Shown: piece after piece, positions 10,711 through 28,486 of the stretch | Layout: each line of letters opens with the position of its first letter | Position numbering within the stretch: position 1 is the first letter of the stretch | Notes under the pieces: model-generated | Database searches by the model: none | Told to the model about the DNA's origin: nothing | What the model saw: only the letters and a program-made list of their open reading frames with translations | Position numbers and translations under genes: made by a program | Source of the DNA: Paraspadella gotoi | Lineage: Eukaryota; Chaetognatha | DNA: 64,000 nucleotides | NCBI GenBank assembly: GCA_051294375.1 | Contig: CM119267.1 | Location: forward strand, 11,417,332 to 11,481,331 | Direction of reading: 5' to 3'

Positions 10711-13689
10711 ATGTATCCTGTAAATTTCGTTTTGATCTTCATATTTTCATTGGCGACTCTGTCTTTCAGCGATGACCAAAAGGTACCGAGTTTAACACTT
10801 TACACGTCCAATTAAACTCATTTTTTTGAAAGCGTTCCATGATTGGCCGTTTGAATTTTCAAAAACAAAACGTAAAAGATCCATTTTCTATATTGCTATA
10901 TTCTATATTCTATATTCTCTATATTGCTTTACAATTTTTTCGCGTGCTTTCTTTCTTTCTTTATCTATTTTTCTCTTTCTTTATTTCTTTTTTCTTTCTT
11001 TTCTTTTCTTTTCTTTTCTTTTCTTTTCTTTTCTTTTCTTTTCTTTTCTTTTCTTTTCTTTTCTTTTCTTTTCTTTTCTTTTGAAAGATCTCTCATCTCA
11101 TTTATTTAATAATTTCTATTTTTTTCAAAAGTAATATTAGGTCATTCAACCTTAACGAACCCGTTTTTACTTCCAGGTCGTGCTCATCCGTGTGGACGAT
11201 CCACTTCGCTTCGTCTGTCTAATGGACTTCGATTCGCAATGGACGAAATTTTACAAATGCGCCGATGAACAGGACGACGAAGTCGGCGACGACAAACACG
11301 TTGTCGCCCATAACGACTTCAAAACCGATGATTGCGTCCTGATACATTCCTCGTCGACGGGCGAATTCACCGTCGCGAGATGGCGCGCTACAAAGATTCT
11401 ACTTCCGAGTAACCATGACGAAGTCATGGAGAGTCAGCGAATACACGCACTCNNNNNNNNNNTACAAATGCGCCGATGGACAGGACGACGAAGTCAGCGA
11501 CGACAAACACGTTGTCGCCCATAACGACTTCAAAACCGATGATTGCGTCCTGGTACATTCCTCGTCGACGGGCGAATTCACCGACGCGAGATGGCGCGCA
11601 ACGAAGATTCTACTTCCGAGTAACCATGATGAAGTCATGGAGAGTCAGCGAATACACACACTCGATTTTAACGACATTTTCGGCGGAGAGGACGAGAGGC
11701 GTGTTTCCAATAAAGCATTACATCGAGCCTTTGTCTACTCGTTGGACGCCGTCGATTCTAGCGACGCCGGATACTACACCTGCGACGTCGGTCTGAAGAG
11801 GCACTTCGATGTCGTCGTCGTCGTCATCGAACTACCGAAAATCATTTGGCGACGCCTTGACGAAACCGACAACGCCGTCATTAGCGCCGCTTGCTCCGTG
11901 CGCCACTCCGGTGCGTTGGGCGTTCAGTGGACGTTTGAAGAAAGCGGCGTCCTCAAATACGGCGTAGAAAATTGGCCCGACGTCAAAGTCACGTCGACCA
12001 GCGCTGATCGCAAAACGCCGTCATCTCACGGGGCGAAAAAGGAGACGACAGAGACGACGACCACGACGACGATAAAAATCGGTGTCGACGAGAGACTTGG
12101 AGGAAAGAGACTCTGCTGCCTCGTGAAGCATCGACCCGATTGGCGGAGCTGCACCACAGAAATCGTCTTCGATTTAAAGAATTCCTCGATCCCGTCAATC
12201 GTTGCATCGAATGTATCGTCGTCTTCGTCGTCGACATCTTTTAAGACTAATTTGCCTCTGGATTTTCCGTCCCCAACTTCATCGCCATCGATGCCAGAAT
12301 CTTTTTCTGAATCCCTCATAAGTTCACGCACGATTCCTCGGGCTACCTCAAGCCCACGCGTTTTGACGGCAACCACAAAACGGCCTTACCACCGCCGCAA
12401 CAACTTCACAAATTTAACATCGAGTTTTATGACGACGACGACGACGACGACGACGAAGAAGAAAATTAATTCGACGAAGGCAATTTTATTGAAATCTAAT
12501 TTGCCGATATTCATTTTGGTGATGCCGTCGTCGTCATTGTCGTCGTTGTTATCGTCATCGTCGTCTTNNNNNNNNNNCGTTAACGGTTTCTTCACCGTTT
12601 TTGACAACAAAAATTCCACAGACGTGGTCATCGTCCATTCAAAATGTAACATTGTTCTCTTTATCATCAACGCCAATCTACTCTACGCCTTTTTCGACGA
12701 TTTCTCCGACGACCCCCTCTCTCGATCCTTCGACCACCTCGCCAATCTCTCGAACATTCACTCCTTCGTTAATTTTCAAAGCGTCGTCTACACCATCACG
12801 TGCGCCTGTCACGTCGCAAACTCTCGCGCACGTGACGTCCGCGCGGGAAAAGTCGGTTTCGTCGTCCGTCGCAATTCCTCCACCAATGACAATATCGACG
12901 ATCCCTTCCAGGCCGATGTTGTCAAGTTCCTCGACCGACCGACCGTGGCTTTCTTTCTCCTTCACCTCCGACTTCACTTTCGTTTCTCCGTTTACTCTTT
13001 CTCCTCTCTCCTCGTCCTCTTTTCTCCATCCAACTCTCGCCTTCACTGATTCATACGTTTCTCGCTCTCTCCAGTCTTCAAACCCATCAAACTCCTCTTT
13101 GACTCCATCCCTTTATCCTTCCAGTTCTACTCTTTCCAGCTCTTCGAGATCTCTGCTCCTGTTTACGTTGTTTGCTTCGCTTCTTTCTCCTTCAAATTCT
13201 TCCTCCATTTCCTCGTCCAGGATTTCCTCAAACTCATTATCCCTACAAACCTCGAGCCACTTTTCCCAGAGCGCTCCTGCAAACTCGCCCACCGCAACCT
13301 CAAACTCTTTCACGTCCATCAACTTGACCGCCTCGCCAATGATTAGCGGCGTCGAAGAGCCATCTGGTAGCGTCGTCGCGCAATCCGCCCCTAAGACCCC
13401 CGTCACGACCTCTACGTTTCCAACACAGATCAATGCTGCCCAAACTAATCTTAAAACGAATCACGTTGAATCACAGGGGACGCCTCTCCCAAACTCTTCG
13501 TCGTCTTCGTGGAGACCGTCAGTGTGGCTGAGACAACGCGACGTCATAATCCTAATCGTTGTCGTCGTCGTCATGTCCGTCTTTGTTGTCGTCCTAATCG
13601 TCGTCGTCGTTTTGTCGAACAGAACAATAGATTCGGACGAGCGGAAAAGGCGTGGCAAAAGTAAGAGATCGATCGTTTGCCGGTGAGTC

Positions 13690-13737
<48 letters not shown>

Positions 13738-14918
13738 GTGCTAATATCATCCGTTACCCTCTAACACCCAGCTTCTACGCGAAGACTTCTTTAAGCCCCC
13801 AAGCGCTGAGCGTCTCCTCCGACACAAAACAGAGATGAGACAACTACTGGGGCGAAGCGCTGAAGATGCCTCCGACAGCGGAACAAATGAAGCGCCTTGG
13901 TACAGTAAACTAGATATCATTTGTTGCTGATTACTCTCTCTCTCTCTCTTCTCTTTTTCACTAGCTAATTATCATCCGCAACCTCTAACAACCAGCTTCT
14001 ACGAAGATTTCTTCTTGAAGCCCCCAAGCCTGAGCGTCTCCTCCGACACAGCGCAGAGATGAGACAAGCTACTTGGGCGAAGCGCTGAAGATGCCCCGAC
14101 CAGCGGAACAATGAAGCGCCATTGGTCAAGTCAACTGAGATTATCATTTGCTGATTACTCTCTCTCTCTCTTCTTTCTTCTATGCTAATTATCATCCGCA
14201 ACCTCTAACAACCAGCTTCTACAGAAGATTTCTTCTTGAAGCCACCGAAGCCTGAGCGTCTCCTCCGACACAACGCAGAGATGAGACAGCTACTTGGGCG
14301 AAACGCTGAAGACGCCTCCGACCAGCGGAACAATGAAGCGCCGTTGGTACAGTCAACTGAGATTATCATTTGTTGCTGATTACTCTCTCTCTCTCTCTCT
14401 ATCTCTCTCTTTGACGATTCCCCGCGCCCCCTAATCATGAGATGGGGCAGAATGTCGATATCATAAGTCGTTTTTTATTTAAACCACCATTGGCATTAGA
14501 CTATAAATTTTTTTGCGGAATACCGGCGTCCTGAGCACCTAGAAATTATTTATTATACATAGCGGTTTATATGAAATCGATTTCATATACTGCATTTAAC
14601 TTAAAAGGAATTTATTTATCATTTTTTTTATGTTTCTATGTATTGTAGTTTTAGTTTGACTTGTACAGGCTCTAAATTGTTTTAAAAAAGGATATAGGTT
14701 AAAGTAACTTAAGCTCGCGTTTATTTTCACTTAAACTTTTTAACACTTATTGTACAGTACTACTTTCTTTAATAGTAAATACCACATTTTTCTCCCTCCA
14801 GGTTAATGAAGCGATGACCAATCGAAGATCGTTTTTGCTCCCGCGTCTGTCGATCGAGACTGAACCTGCAAAAACTGCCAAAACTCTACCTTTGAGTCAA
14901 ACACAAATTTTTGTTTAA
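10711..14918 (+). CDS. immunoglobulin-superfamily type I membrane protein
   Basis: Proposed exons are 10711-10782 (signal peptide NFVLIFIFSLATLSFS), 11177-13660 (interrupted by two 10-N gaps and a duplicated segment), 14216-14346 and 14802-14918 (TAA). Phases agree: 0, then 1 (AAAA|GTAAGA to CAG|CT), then 0 (TTG|GTACAG to CAG|GTT). Ig domain 1 has Cys at 11216, a WTKFYK strand and DSSDAGYYTC (Cys at 11781). Ig domain 2 has AACSVRH, VQWTF and LCCLVKH. A Ser/Thr/Pro-rich, mucin-like stalk of several hundred residues follows, then a Val/Ile-rich membrane helix (13540-13615) and a charged tail. Across the gap at 12568-12577 the reading frame changes, so sequence is missing there. If the tail exon is not spliced at 14346 it ends at TGA 14377-14379 instead. 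No TIR domain is present, so any receptor would be decoy-like, adhesive or dependent on a co-receptor. Its position after the IL-1-like gene on the same strand is suggestive only. An upstream in-frame ATG at 10453 would add 86 residues before the signal peptide. Confidence 0.68.
10950..11083. repeat. (TTTTC)n microsatellite
   Basis: TTTCT/TTTTC units lie in the first intron of the Ig gene. The Phe/Leu-rich frames here are low-complexity. Confidence 0.9.
11251..11664. repeat. exon segment duplicated across a 10-N gap
   Basis: About 200 bases before the gap (11251-11452) recur after it (11463-11664) with a handful of substitutions, for example GATGAACAGG versus GATGGACAGG. The duplicate begins mid-codon inside an Ig domain and ends at the same word before the gap. 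This is best read as two alleles or reads joined by a scaffolder, not a real repeat. Confidence 0.8.
13691..13731. repeat. (CT)n microsatellite
   Basis: (CT)n in the intron after the membrane-spanning exon of the Ig gene. Shorter (CT)n tracts separate the three copies of the tail exon. Confidence 0.85.
13741..14410 (+). repeat. three tandem copies of the Ig-gene tail exon
   Basis: Copies span about 13741-13935, 13961-14165 and 14183-14380. Each has a TAATWATCATCCG intron end, the acceptor CCAG|CTTCTAC, the same exon body and a (CT)n tail. Only copy 3 keeps an open frame through the exon in the phase required by the upstream donor. Copies 1 and 2 carry single-base indels that shift it. Either two pseudo-exons flank one working exon, or uncorrected noisy reads were placed in tandem. 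Confidence 0.8.
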
Positions 14919-14956
14919 CGTCTCTCAATTCGATTAAAATAATGGATTCTGGGGAT

Positions 14957-14962
14957 AATAAA
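14957..14962 (+). promoter_or_regulatory. candidate polyadenylation signal (AATAAA)
   Basis: AATAAA lies 39 bases after the proposed TAA of the Ig gene, which supports 14802-14918 as its terminal exon. Confidence 0.4.
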
Positions 14963-15590
14963 AAAGTATGGCAATTCATACCCAAATATAAGAAAGAGAT
15001 AGATCACCAATGATTCTAGCAAAACGGGTTTACTCACCTGGTAAAGATTCGAAATGAGTTGAGGAAAAGAAAAAAAAACAAATAAGAAGAACTAGCCCTT
15101 CCGTTAATACCTCATGTCTCCATCTGCACCATAAAACCGACGTTGATGACCGCAATATTTCTTGTTTATTCTTTTACGATCAGGATTGTTTGCGCCGAGT
15201 TTCCCGAGCGACTTGGAAATATTTTCTGTACAAAGAGCGACATTTCCTTTCTTAACATTTGATTTGTAATTGTATCTACCTAATTATCAATGTATAGCCT
15301 TTTTTTTTCGTATATCCATTTACGCTTAGTTCTACTGTTTTCAGTTTTTCCCAACGTAAACGGAATACATACACCACGTCGGATCCCATAAAGCTTTAAT
15401 CTAAACAATAGTAACGAGGCCGATTTCCATGACTCCACGCCGCTATTATATTTCAAAACCATTTTTTTCTCTCTTTCTCATTTATTTGCAGACGCATTAA
15501 AAACAAAGGGAATTAAAAACAAAAGGCACACGCTCGAAAAAAGGGGATGCATCTTTTATCGCGCGTCTTATCTCCTCTGCCAGCAGGAGA

Positions 15591-15593
<3 letters not shown>

Positions 15594-15644
<51 letters not shown>
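15594..15644. repeat. (CT)n microsatellite
   Basis: Near-perfect (CT)n of about 50 bases. Confidence 0.9.
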
Positions 15645-15648
<4 letters not shown>

Positions 15649-15768
15649 TTGTTATAAATATATATCTGATTTGGAAACATGAGGCACCCAGTGCTTTAGT
15701 AACTGGAAGGTTTGACAAACAAGACTACAGAATTAGACACATCACCGCCCATCGACGCTACGATTTTT

Positions 15769-15845
15769 AATCCCGGTGTGCATCTCACCAATACAGTCTT
15801 AAAAACGACGGCGATGTCAAGGATAAGAACGAAGACGAAAACAAG

Positions 15846-15879
<34 letters not shown>

Positions 15880-15943
15880 TCGACTTGGAAGACGACGATC
15901 TTTTTCAACCAACCGTGTCATTCACCTTTTTCCACCTGCGGTG
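15769..15943 (+). other. acidic open frame over a (GAC)n tract
   Basis: A frame of about 58 codons reads KNDGDVKDKNEDENK followed by an Asp run and ends LFQPTVSFTFFHLR before TGA. An AG at 15795-15796 could be an acceptor. It may be the terminal exon of an acidic protein, but a (GAC)n microsatellite (about 15845-15881) alone would give the same appearance. Confidence 0.2.
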
Positions 15944-16529
15944 ATCCCAGCCTCGGAATTTTTTTTTTGCCGGGTATAAAATCAAAGAGTGAAAGTCGAT
16001 CCTCGGATATTTTTTTTCCCTCGAATTCCATCACATTCTCGAATTGCCTATTGTTTTTTTTTACTAATTTTACCATTCGAAAGTTGTTTTCTCACCATAA
16101 TACTAGTATTAAAGTTTGATCGCTTTATGTGTCTTAAGACTAATCCAATTCTATCGTTTTTAACTTTTTCAATTTTACTTTTAACGATCATCTGTTTCTA
16201 TTTCATTTAGAGTGGCAGTCGACGCTGATAAACAAATTCTCATCGCACCTATGCAATTCCGGGTCGATACGATTATTTAACGAAACTTATTGGCGATACT
16301 TCCCCAGCAAGGCCCAGGATTCGAAATGAAGTTCGGCAGCGAGTAAGTCACGAATGATATTATATTGGTAACAAACCAATTTGCGTAAAAGTTTTTTGAA
16401 AACTAGTGCGGAGTACATTACATTATTCACGGATCATAAGGGAATGTCTTTTCAGTTACATTGAAACATTCTATTGAAATATATAATACCACTTCATTTA
16501 TAGGGAAGCCAGGTAAGTGAATAAAACAA

Positions 16530-17316
16530 GACTGAGAGAGTCTTATTTTTAAAAGTTTGCAGGGACCTGCTAGTATGTCATTATCTTAGTTAGAGTGATG
16601 GAGCGTTAAACCACCAAAGACCCTGATCCATTAAAGGCGGGCCAAAATGAACACTTTTTATAACTTTTAATTCTCTCAAAAAAATTCCTTTTTTCCTTCT
16701 CAATTACTAAATCGATTTTTCCAATGCAAACTTTTGGAATTAGTTCAATTGGGTTGTTGCACTGGAAGCTTTTAAATATTTTATTAATATCATAACAAAT
16801 GACAAAAAATTTTTTCAAAAAATTTAGTTTTTTAAGAACGGATTCCTATAGAGCTTGAAAAAGTTAAATTGAAAGTTAGTACTACAATTTTAAAAATTTT
16901 GACAAGAAATTGCGTTAAAAACAGAAAAAACGTTTAAAAAATCATCATCAATCATCATCATTGCCCTGATTTATAGTTTTTTAAAATTTATCAATAAAAA
17001 CAAAAAAAATTTTAAAAAATTGTTGTATTAATAACCTTTATCTAACTTTTAAATAGCTCTATCAGAATCCATTAAAAAATTGAAAAAATTCAAAAAAAAT
17101 TTAAACTTTTATATAGTAATAAAATTAATCCTTTAAAATGCTTCCGCGCTTATTAATAAGATAATTTCTTAAAATTATTTTATTTCATATTCTCTAACAG
17201 TCACTTAATCCATTATCTTTTAAGACAGTTGGCAGTTAACAACCTTCCAGGCCTGGTCCATAGCTTATTTATTAAATAAATGATAATTTTATATTGGTTG
17301 TACCAATTTTAGAAAA
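16530..17316. repeat. repeat family R1, copy split by an insertion
   Basis: The left part (about 16530-16622) carries TTTGCAGGGACCTGC, ATGTCATTATCTTAG and TTAAACCACCAAAG. The right part (about 17225-17316) carries GGCCTGGTCCATAGCTTATTTATT and ATTGGTTGTACCAATTT. Together they equal one R1 element as seen at 33455-33640, so about 600 AT-rich bases between them look like a nested insertion. Confidence 0.55.
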
Positions 17317-18159
17317 TCTACCCACCTAGATAGACCATCACCGAATGCAAAACATGACGTCCTCGTCTTTATTCTCATCATCTCTTCCCAACTTCTCTTA
17401 ATTGTCTTTCTCTTTGTTTTGTCTTTTCTTTTCTTTTGTCTTGTCTTGTCCTTCTGATCAATATCATTGTTGCTGTCGTCAAACAGTACCTCTTCTGCTT
17501 TATCTACGGTCGCCTTCAGATGGCGTTTTTCCGCCTGGAGACTTTACGTTTATTACTCCGAGCTGAAATGGCGTGGCCGAGTGACGTCGTCCCGTAATAG
17601 ACCTCGGTTGTTTATTTTCGCTTCGCTGTTAGTCGTAACTTTCTCCGGATAAACTGGTAAATGTGCAGCGGAATAGTGGTCGAGTTTATGATAGGTGGCA
17701 CTAGTTGTGGTCTGGTCGTGATTTAATTGTGGTCTAACGACTCAACATATGGCCAAATGCGATTGGAATTGTGACATACCCGTGTTTTCAGTCGACCTGA
17801 CCACCCGTCGGGTTTTGTAAATACAAACAGAAACGGATTCTCAGCATCCTGATGTTTAAGGTTTAAATATTTAAAGGTTTATTCGATTGCCAACAAGGTT
17901 AATTCGAGTACAGAAAACAAACTAAACATACATACATAAGTCTACAAAATGAGTTTAAAAAAAGGGGGCGAAAGGGAAAATAATAATGATAATAAAGTAG
18001 TAACAGTAAATATATATCTTATTGTACCTTGATGCTAGTGCGGAGGACAACATAGTTCCCTTCACTAATACTATTTGGGCAAAAAGTATATCACATTTTT
18101 AGTGGAGTTTATCTACTTGAAAACTTAATAAATTTTTATAATCTATATTATATTTTTTA

Positions 18160-18485
18160 GTTGTAAATACTTGCGGATAACTCTATAAGTTACATTTTGG
18201 TTGGTCTGTCGCTCCATCAGTCCGTAGGTTGGTCGGTATGTTAGACCGTTGGTCTGTCCCACTTACGTTAAAAATATATATAATTTGCCTATAGTCGGTT
18301 GCTCATTTGTTAAGACAGAAAAAACCTCAAATCTAAGGGCCTTTTGTGCCGCCTTCAAAAAGTTCTAAAACAATAAGGAATAAAAAAATTACTTTGGCGT
18401 AACATATTAGAATTACTATTGTTATTTGTGTAGCTTCTTTTTATTTTTTTGGAGCTTAAATTGTTTAAAGGTTATAAGCAAAAAA
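18160..18485. repeat. dispersed repeat family R2, copy 2
   Basis: Diverged partner of 930-1275, in the same orientation and order, including the shared word GTCTGTCCCACTTACGTTAA. Confidence 0.55.
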
Positions 18486-18899
18486 GATTGCTACCTTAAA
18501 TAAAAAAGGGAAAAAAAATTTAAATTTAATATCCACTATTCCTGATATTGAGTCATTTCTTTTTATTTCAAATTAAGTTTATTATTTTCTTTTATTTTTT
18601 TAATTTGGCTATGCCAAAGGTACCACACCTCTTTTTGGTTCATGAAAGTGCTATTGTACTCTTATAAAATAAGAAAAAATGCAATAATTTATCAGCAATA
18701 GATTTGGACTCGCGTTAAAGGTGTAGAAAAATATCTCACTGTCATATCTCAATTTGCTGTATAAGAACATTCACAGACAAAGGCAAAGCATACCAAATAT
18801 TAAGTAGGTTTTGCCCATATTTTGTATATTTTTTATTAAATAAATGAACTTTTTAGCAACTATATAATATACTTTTTGTCTAGATGGTACTTAAGGGAG

Positions 18900-19170
18900 T
18901 GGTTCTTTTATGAAATTGGTACAACCAATATAAAATTATCCATTATATTAATATATAATTTAAACAGTTCATAAAAATATTATACCAGTCTATTGATGGT
19001 AAAGGCAAGTGCTCTGGGAATCAATATACTCGTCTGTGACAAAGTCTTGATTAAAAGCTTGCAGTGCCTTGCTATTTTAGTATTTCGTTAGAGGGATGGA
19101 GGCTTTAACCACCACAGCCTGTCCAAAATCAGGGGTAAGATAGCTTATTCATTGAATGAATAAATAAGGT
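18900..19170. repeat. repeat family R1, fuller copy
   Basis: One end reads GAAATTGGTACAACCAATAT (18914-18933). The other part carries AAGTCTTGATTAAAAGCTTGCAG, GATGGAGGCTTTAACCACCA and AAGATAGCTTATTCATT. The two halves appear in a different arrangement from the 33 kb copy, as if two partial R1 elements lie head to head. Confidence 0.5.
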
Positions 19171-19559
19171 CGCTCCCAAAAACCAAGAACCAGTTTCTCT
19201 TCATCGATGATTAATAGCGTTGAGGGTCAATGGAGGTCGATACTCGAATTAGTATGCCGATTCTGCCCCAATCGATAATATTTCGCTTCGTTTCACTCAT
19301 TAAGCCATGGTTTTCTCCGTCCGGTTCTATAGGTTGCATAATGCATATGGATTCCAAAGGTCGATTTCTGGATATAAAAAGTGACTTTACTTTGGTCTTT
19401 GGTTTTGTCGCAAGACTCTCTCCTAAGAAATAATGTGGAACGTGTGTATGACAAGTTTGAAAACTAAGGTGGGGAACTTCTAAATATTTAAATATTACAT
19501 ACTAGATCGAAATAAAGAAAAAAAATATGAACGCCGCTTATATACATAAATAGACGAGA

Positions 19560-20240
19560 AGGGGCGGGGGACTTTGATTAAGGGCCAGGGGTTAACAAGG
19601 GAGAAAACGAGAAGGCGCACCGGAAGCGAAAAATGCCGCTGCCGCCGCCGCTCCACATCCGGCGCCGCTTCGAGACATTTAATGGCGCCATTAACCGAGC
19701 GGCGATGGCGTCAACCACCCGCGTCGTCGTCGTCGTCGTCGTCGTCGACGTTGTTGGCATCGTGAAGCGAAAATAACGTCACTCTCTTTTATTTAGTCGT
19801 CACAGTCTCTTTCATCGTCGTTGTTGTTGCCGTTGCATTTGTGATATAAAATAAAAGAGCCTACCTTCGCTTTATTTGATTAGTGATAGTGATTAACACT
19901 GAAAATTTCTTTCAATCATTATCCTTCTTTCTTTCGTTATCGTCCCCAATAACATCAGAGTTCCTTTGATTGAAATCGTCTTTGCGTTCGCACGGTCGAC
20001 GTTGGCAACTATTTTCATGATTGGTAGTCAAATAGTTGAAGACTAGTGATAGTCATCCCACTCGTCACCGCCATCGCCGCCGCATTTGACGTAATTGACG
20101 TAATTGCTGCTGTCGAGAGACTTTCGTGATTAAAGGCGACAAAAAACGACGAAGGACGTAACTTCGTTCCCCACGAGCTTGACGTTAAAAATAAAAAGGT
20201 AAGGCCTTCTGAGCGGCAGAAACGGGTGAGGCAAATTGAA
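19560..20240. other. CpG- and GC-rich block upstream of the lactonase gene
   Basis: GCCGCCGCCGCTCC and ATGGCGCCATTAACC segments, CGTCGTCGT repeats and GCCATCGCCGCCGC stand out from AT-rich flanks. The block may be the promoter or a 5' untranslated exon of the lactonase gene starting at 21515. No TATA box was identified. Confidence 0.3.
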
Positions 20241-20607
20241 TGGCGTCTCTAACTGTGAAAGGCGGACGGCGTGAAATAGGAAAAAAAAAGGCAGAGCGAG
20301 AGAGAGTGAGAGAGAGAGCTCAATCGAAAAACCAACGAGTTGAAAAGCTCAATACAATTCCTATTTTCTCTCTCTCTCTCAGTTCTCTCGCCTCACTCTC
20401 TCTCCTTCACTCGCTAACGTTGCTCGCGCGTGTTTCGTACAATTTTCCTCCTTGTTAATGACGAACATCAAGGCTGTTTTATAACCGGAGCCCAGCCCCC
20501 GCTTCTTCGCATTGAAGACGTCGTCCCTGAACTATTTGTAGATGATGTGCTGACGACTCTTTGCCTTTCAGCTCTCCTTTTGTTCGAAACGCGGCGAGAT
20601 CGTCTTC

Positions 20608-20637
20608 GTCTCTCTCTCTCTCTCTCTCTCTCTCCCT

Positions 20638-20682
<45 letters not shown>

Positions 20683-20712
20683 CTCTCTCTTCTCTCTTCT
20701 CTCTCTCTTCTC
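20608..20712. repeat. (CT)n microsatellite cluster
   Basis: Interrupted (CT)n of about 100 bases, followed by pyrimidine-rich sequence to about 20850. Confidence 0.85.
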
Positions 20713-21299
20713 CATCCCACCAATCTCCCCTCCTCGTCGTATTTGGTCCAACTTTGTCTCTATTTTTGTCCCTCGTTTCTTTTCTTTCTTTCTCCGTTTC
20801 CCCAATCTTTTTCATCTTCTTCTCTCCTCTATTTTTTTTCTTTCGAGTTGTCATTTTATTTCTCAAAATGGTTTTTCGAGGAACGCATCTGCCTGGGACT
20901 CGTTTTGAGTCGCTTGGAAGATCAGTTAGTTCGACTCACAGAATTTTTTTTAAATAAAAAAAACACAGCAAACGTTTTTGAAGGCTGGAGATTTCTTTTT
21001 GGGAGGTACACGAGTTCGTCGTTCTGACGAGGAGGGGACACGGCTGATTTTTTTTTCATTTAAGATCCGGTTGACTTTTAATTAATTTAATTCCCCTTGG
21101 GCAAAATCACCTTCTAAAAAATGATAAAAACATTTCATATAATTTATCACCATCGCAGAAATATTTTTATGAAGTTGGTACAACCAAAATTTTAGTAAAA
21201 TTTCGAACAAAAATTATTGAAAAGGAAATAGAAGCCTTTAATTCTTTAAAACGTTAATATTTAACCTATAAATATTTTAAAACTTATAAACTAATAATT

Positions 21300-21375
21300 A
21301 ACCCAAATCCCTAACCCTAACCTTGATCCCTAATCTAATCCCTAACATAATCGTAACCCTAACTTCCAACATAAT
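21300..21375. repeat. degenerate telomere-like CCCTAA repeats
   Basis: CCCTAACCCTAACC and variants (CCCTAATC, CCCTAACAT) run for about 65 bases upstream of exon 1 of the lactonase gene. Confidence 0.5.
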
Positions 21376-21514
21376 TTTTAACTAAAAAAATTGATCGTAT
21401 TTTGAATTTAAGATAAAATGGGGCAATCTGGGAAAATAAGGCCTCGATTTAATTTGTATTCGTCTTTAAATTTAATGACTTTTCTTTATTTTCATTTGCA
21501 ACCCCAGACCTTCG

Positions 21515-27907
<6,393 letters not shown>

Positions 27908-28059
27908 TATTCTGTCCCTTGGGGGCCGTCTCTGTCTCTCTCTCTCTCTCACTCTCTCTCTCTCTGGCCTCTCGGCAGGACCGGCTCGTTCCGGCTCGCG
28001 CTCTGCCTCTCGACCGCCTCTTATAAATCACCGAAAAGCGTAAAAACTGTTTTTATGAT

Positions 28060-28200
28060 CGGTGCAAGGGCGAAAGGGGTTACGGGGTTATGGGCGATGG
28101 CTTCGACGGGCTGGCGGGGCGGGCGAGAGAGCGGGCGCCGGCCAATGGAAAAGGAAGCCGAGCGAAATGATAAAAGAACAACGTGTCGCCGCGTCGCCTA
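28060..28200. promoter_or_regulatory. CpG-rich block with CCAAT, possible promoter
   Basis: GC-rich sequence (GGCGGGGCGGGCG, GGGCGCCGGCCAATGG) lies just downstream of the lactonase gene. It resembles a CpG promoter with a GC box and CCAAT box. A plus-strand frame beginning at 28393 (MMYLVKFNHTARQPKSDSD) runs into a 370-N gap and might be the following exon. Confidence 0.25.
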
Positions 28201-28392
28201 CCGATGAGAGAGAGAGAGAGAGAGAGAGAGACCTTTTTTTGAAAACTTTTTTAAAGGCGGGAAAAGTTGTTTATTTCTTCTCGACTGTGTTTTCTCGCGC
28301 TTTAAAAACAGAGGCAATGATCACAAATTAAAAGTGTTTTTTAATCAATCTCGTCGTTTGTGGGTAGGAATTACCATCGGTAATCTAGCTTT

Positions 28393-28486
28393 ATGATGTA
28401 TCTGGTGAAATTCAATCATACAGCTAGACAACCAAAGAGCGACTCCGACCCCAGCGTCATCGACATCGTGTCGTCAAAGCAGACTC
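28393..28486 (+). other. open frame running into a 370-N gap
   Basis: The reading MMYLVKFNHTARQPKSDSD continues with SVIDIVSSKQT and is then cut by N. The codons are fairly balanced. It could be a coding exon but has no recognisable motif. Confidence 0.2.

Noticed and set aside
12601-13049. The alternative plus-strand frame after the 12568-12577 gap that continues the Ig frame to 13049
   Set aside because: It lacks the Ser/Thr/Pro bias and leads to no membrane helix; the neighbouring frame gives stalk, membrane span and tail with matching splice phase.
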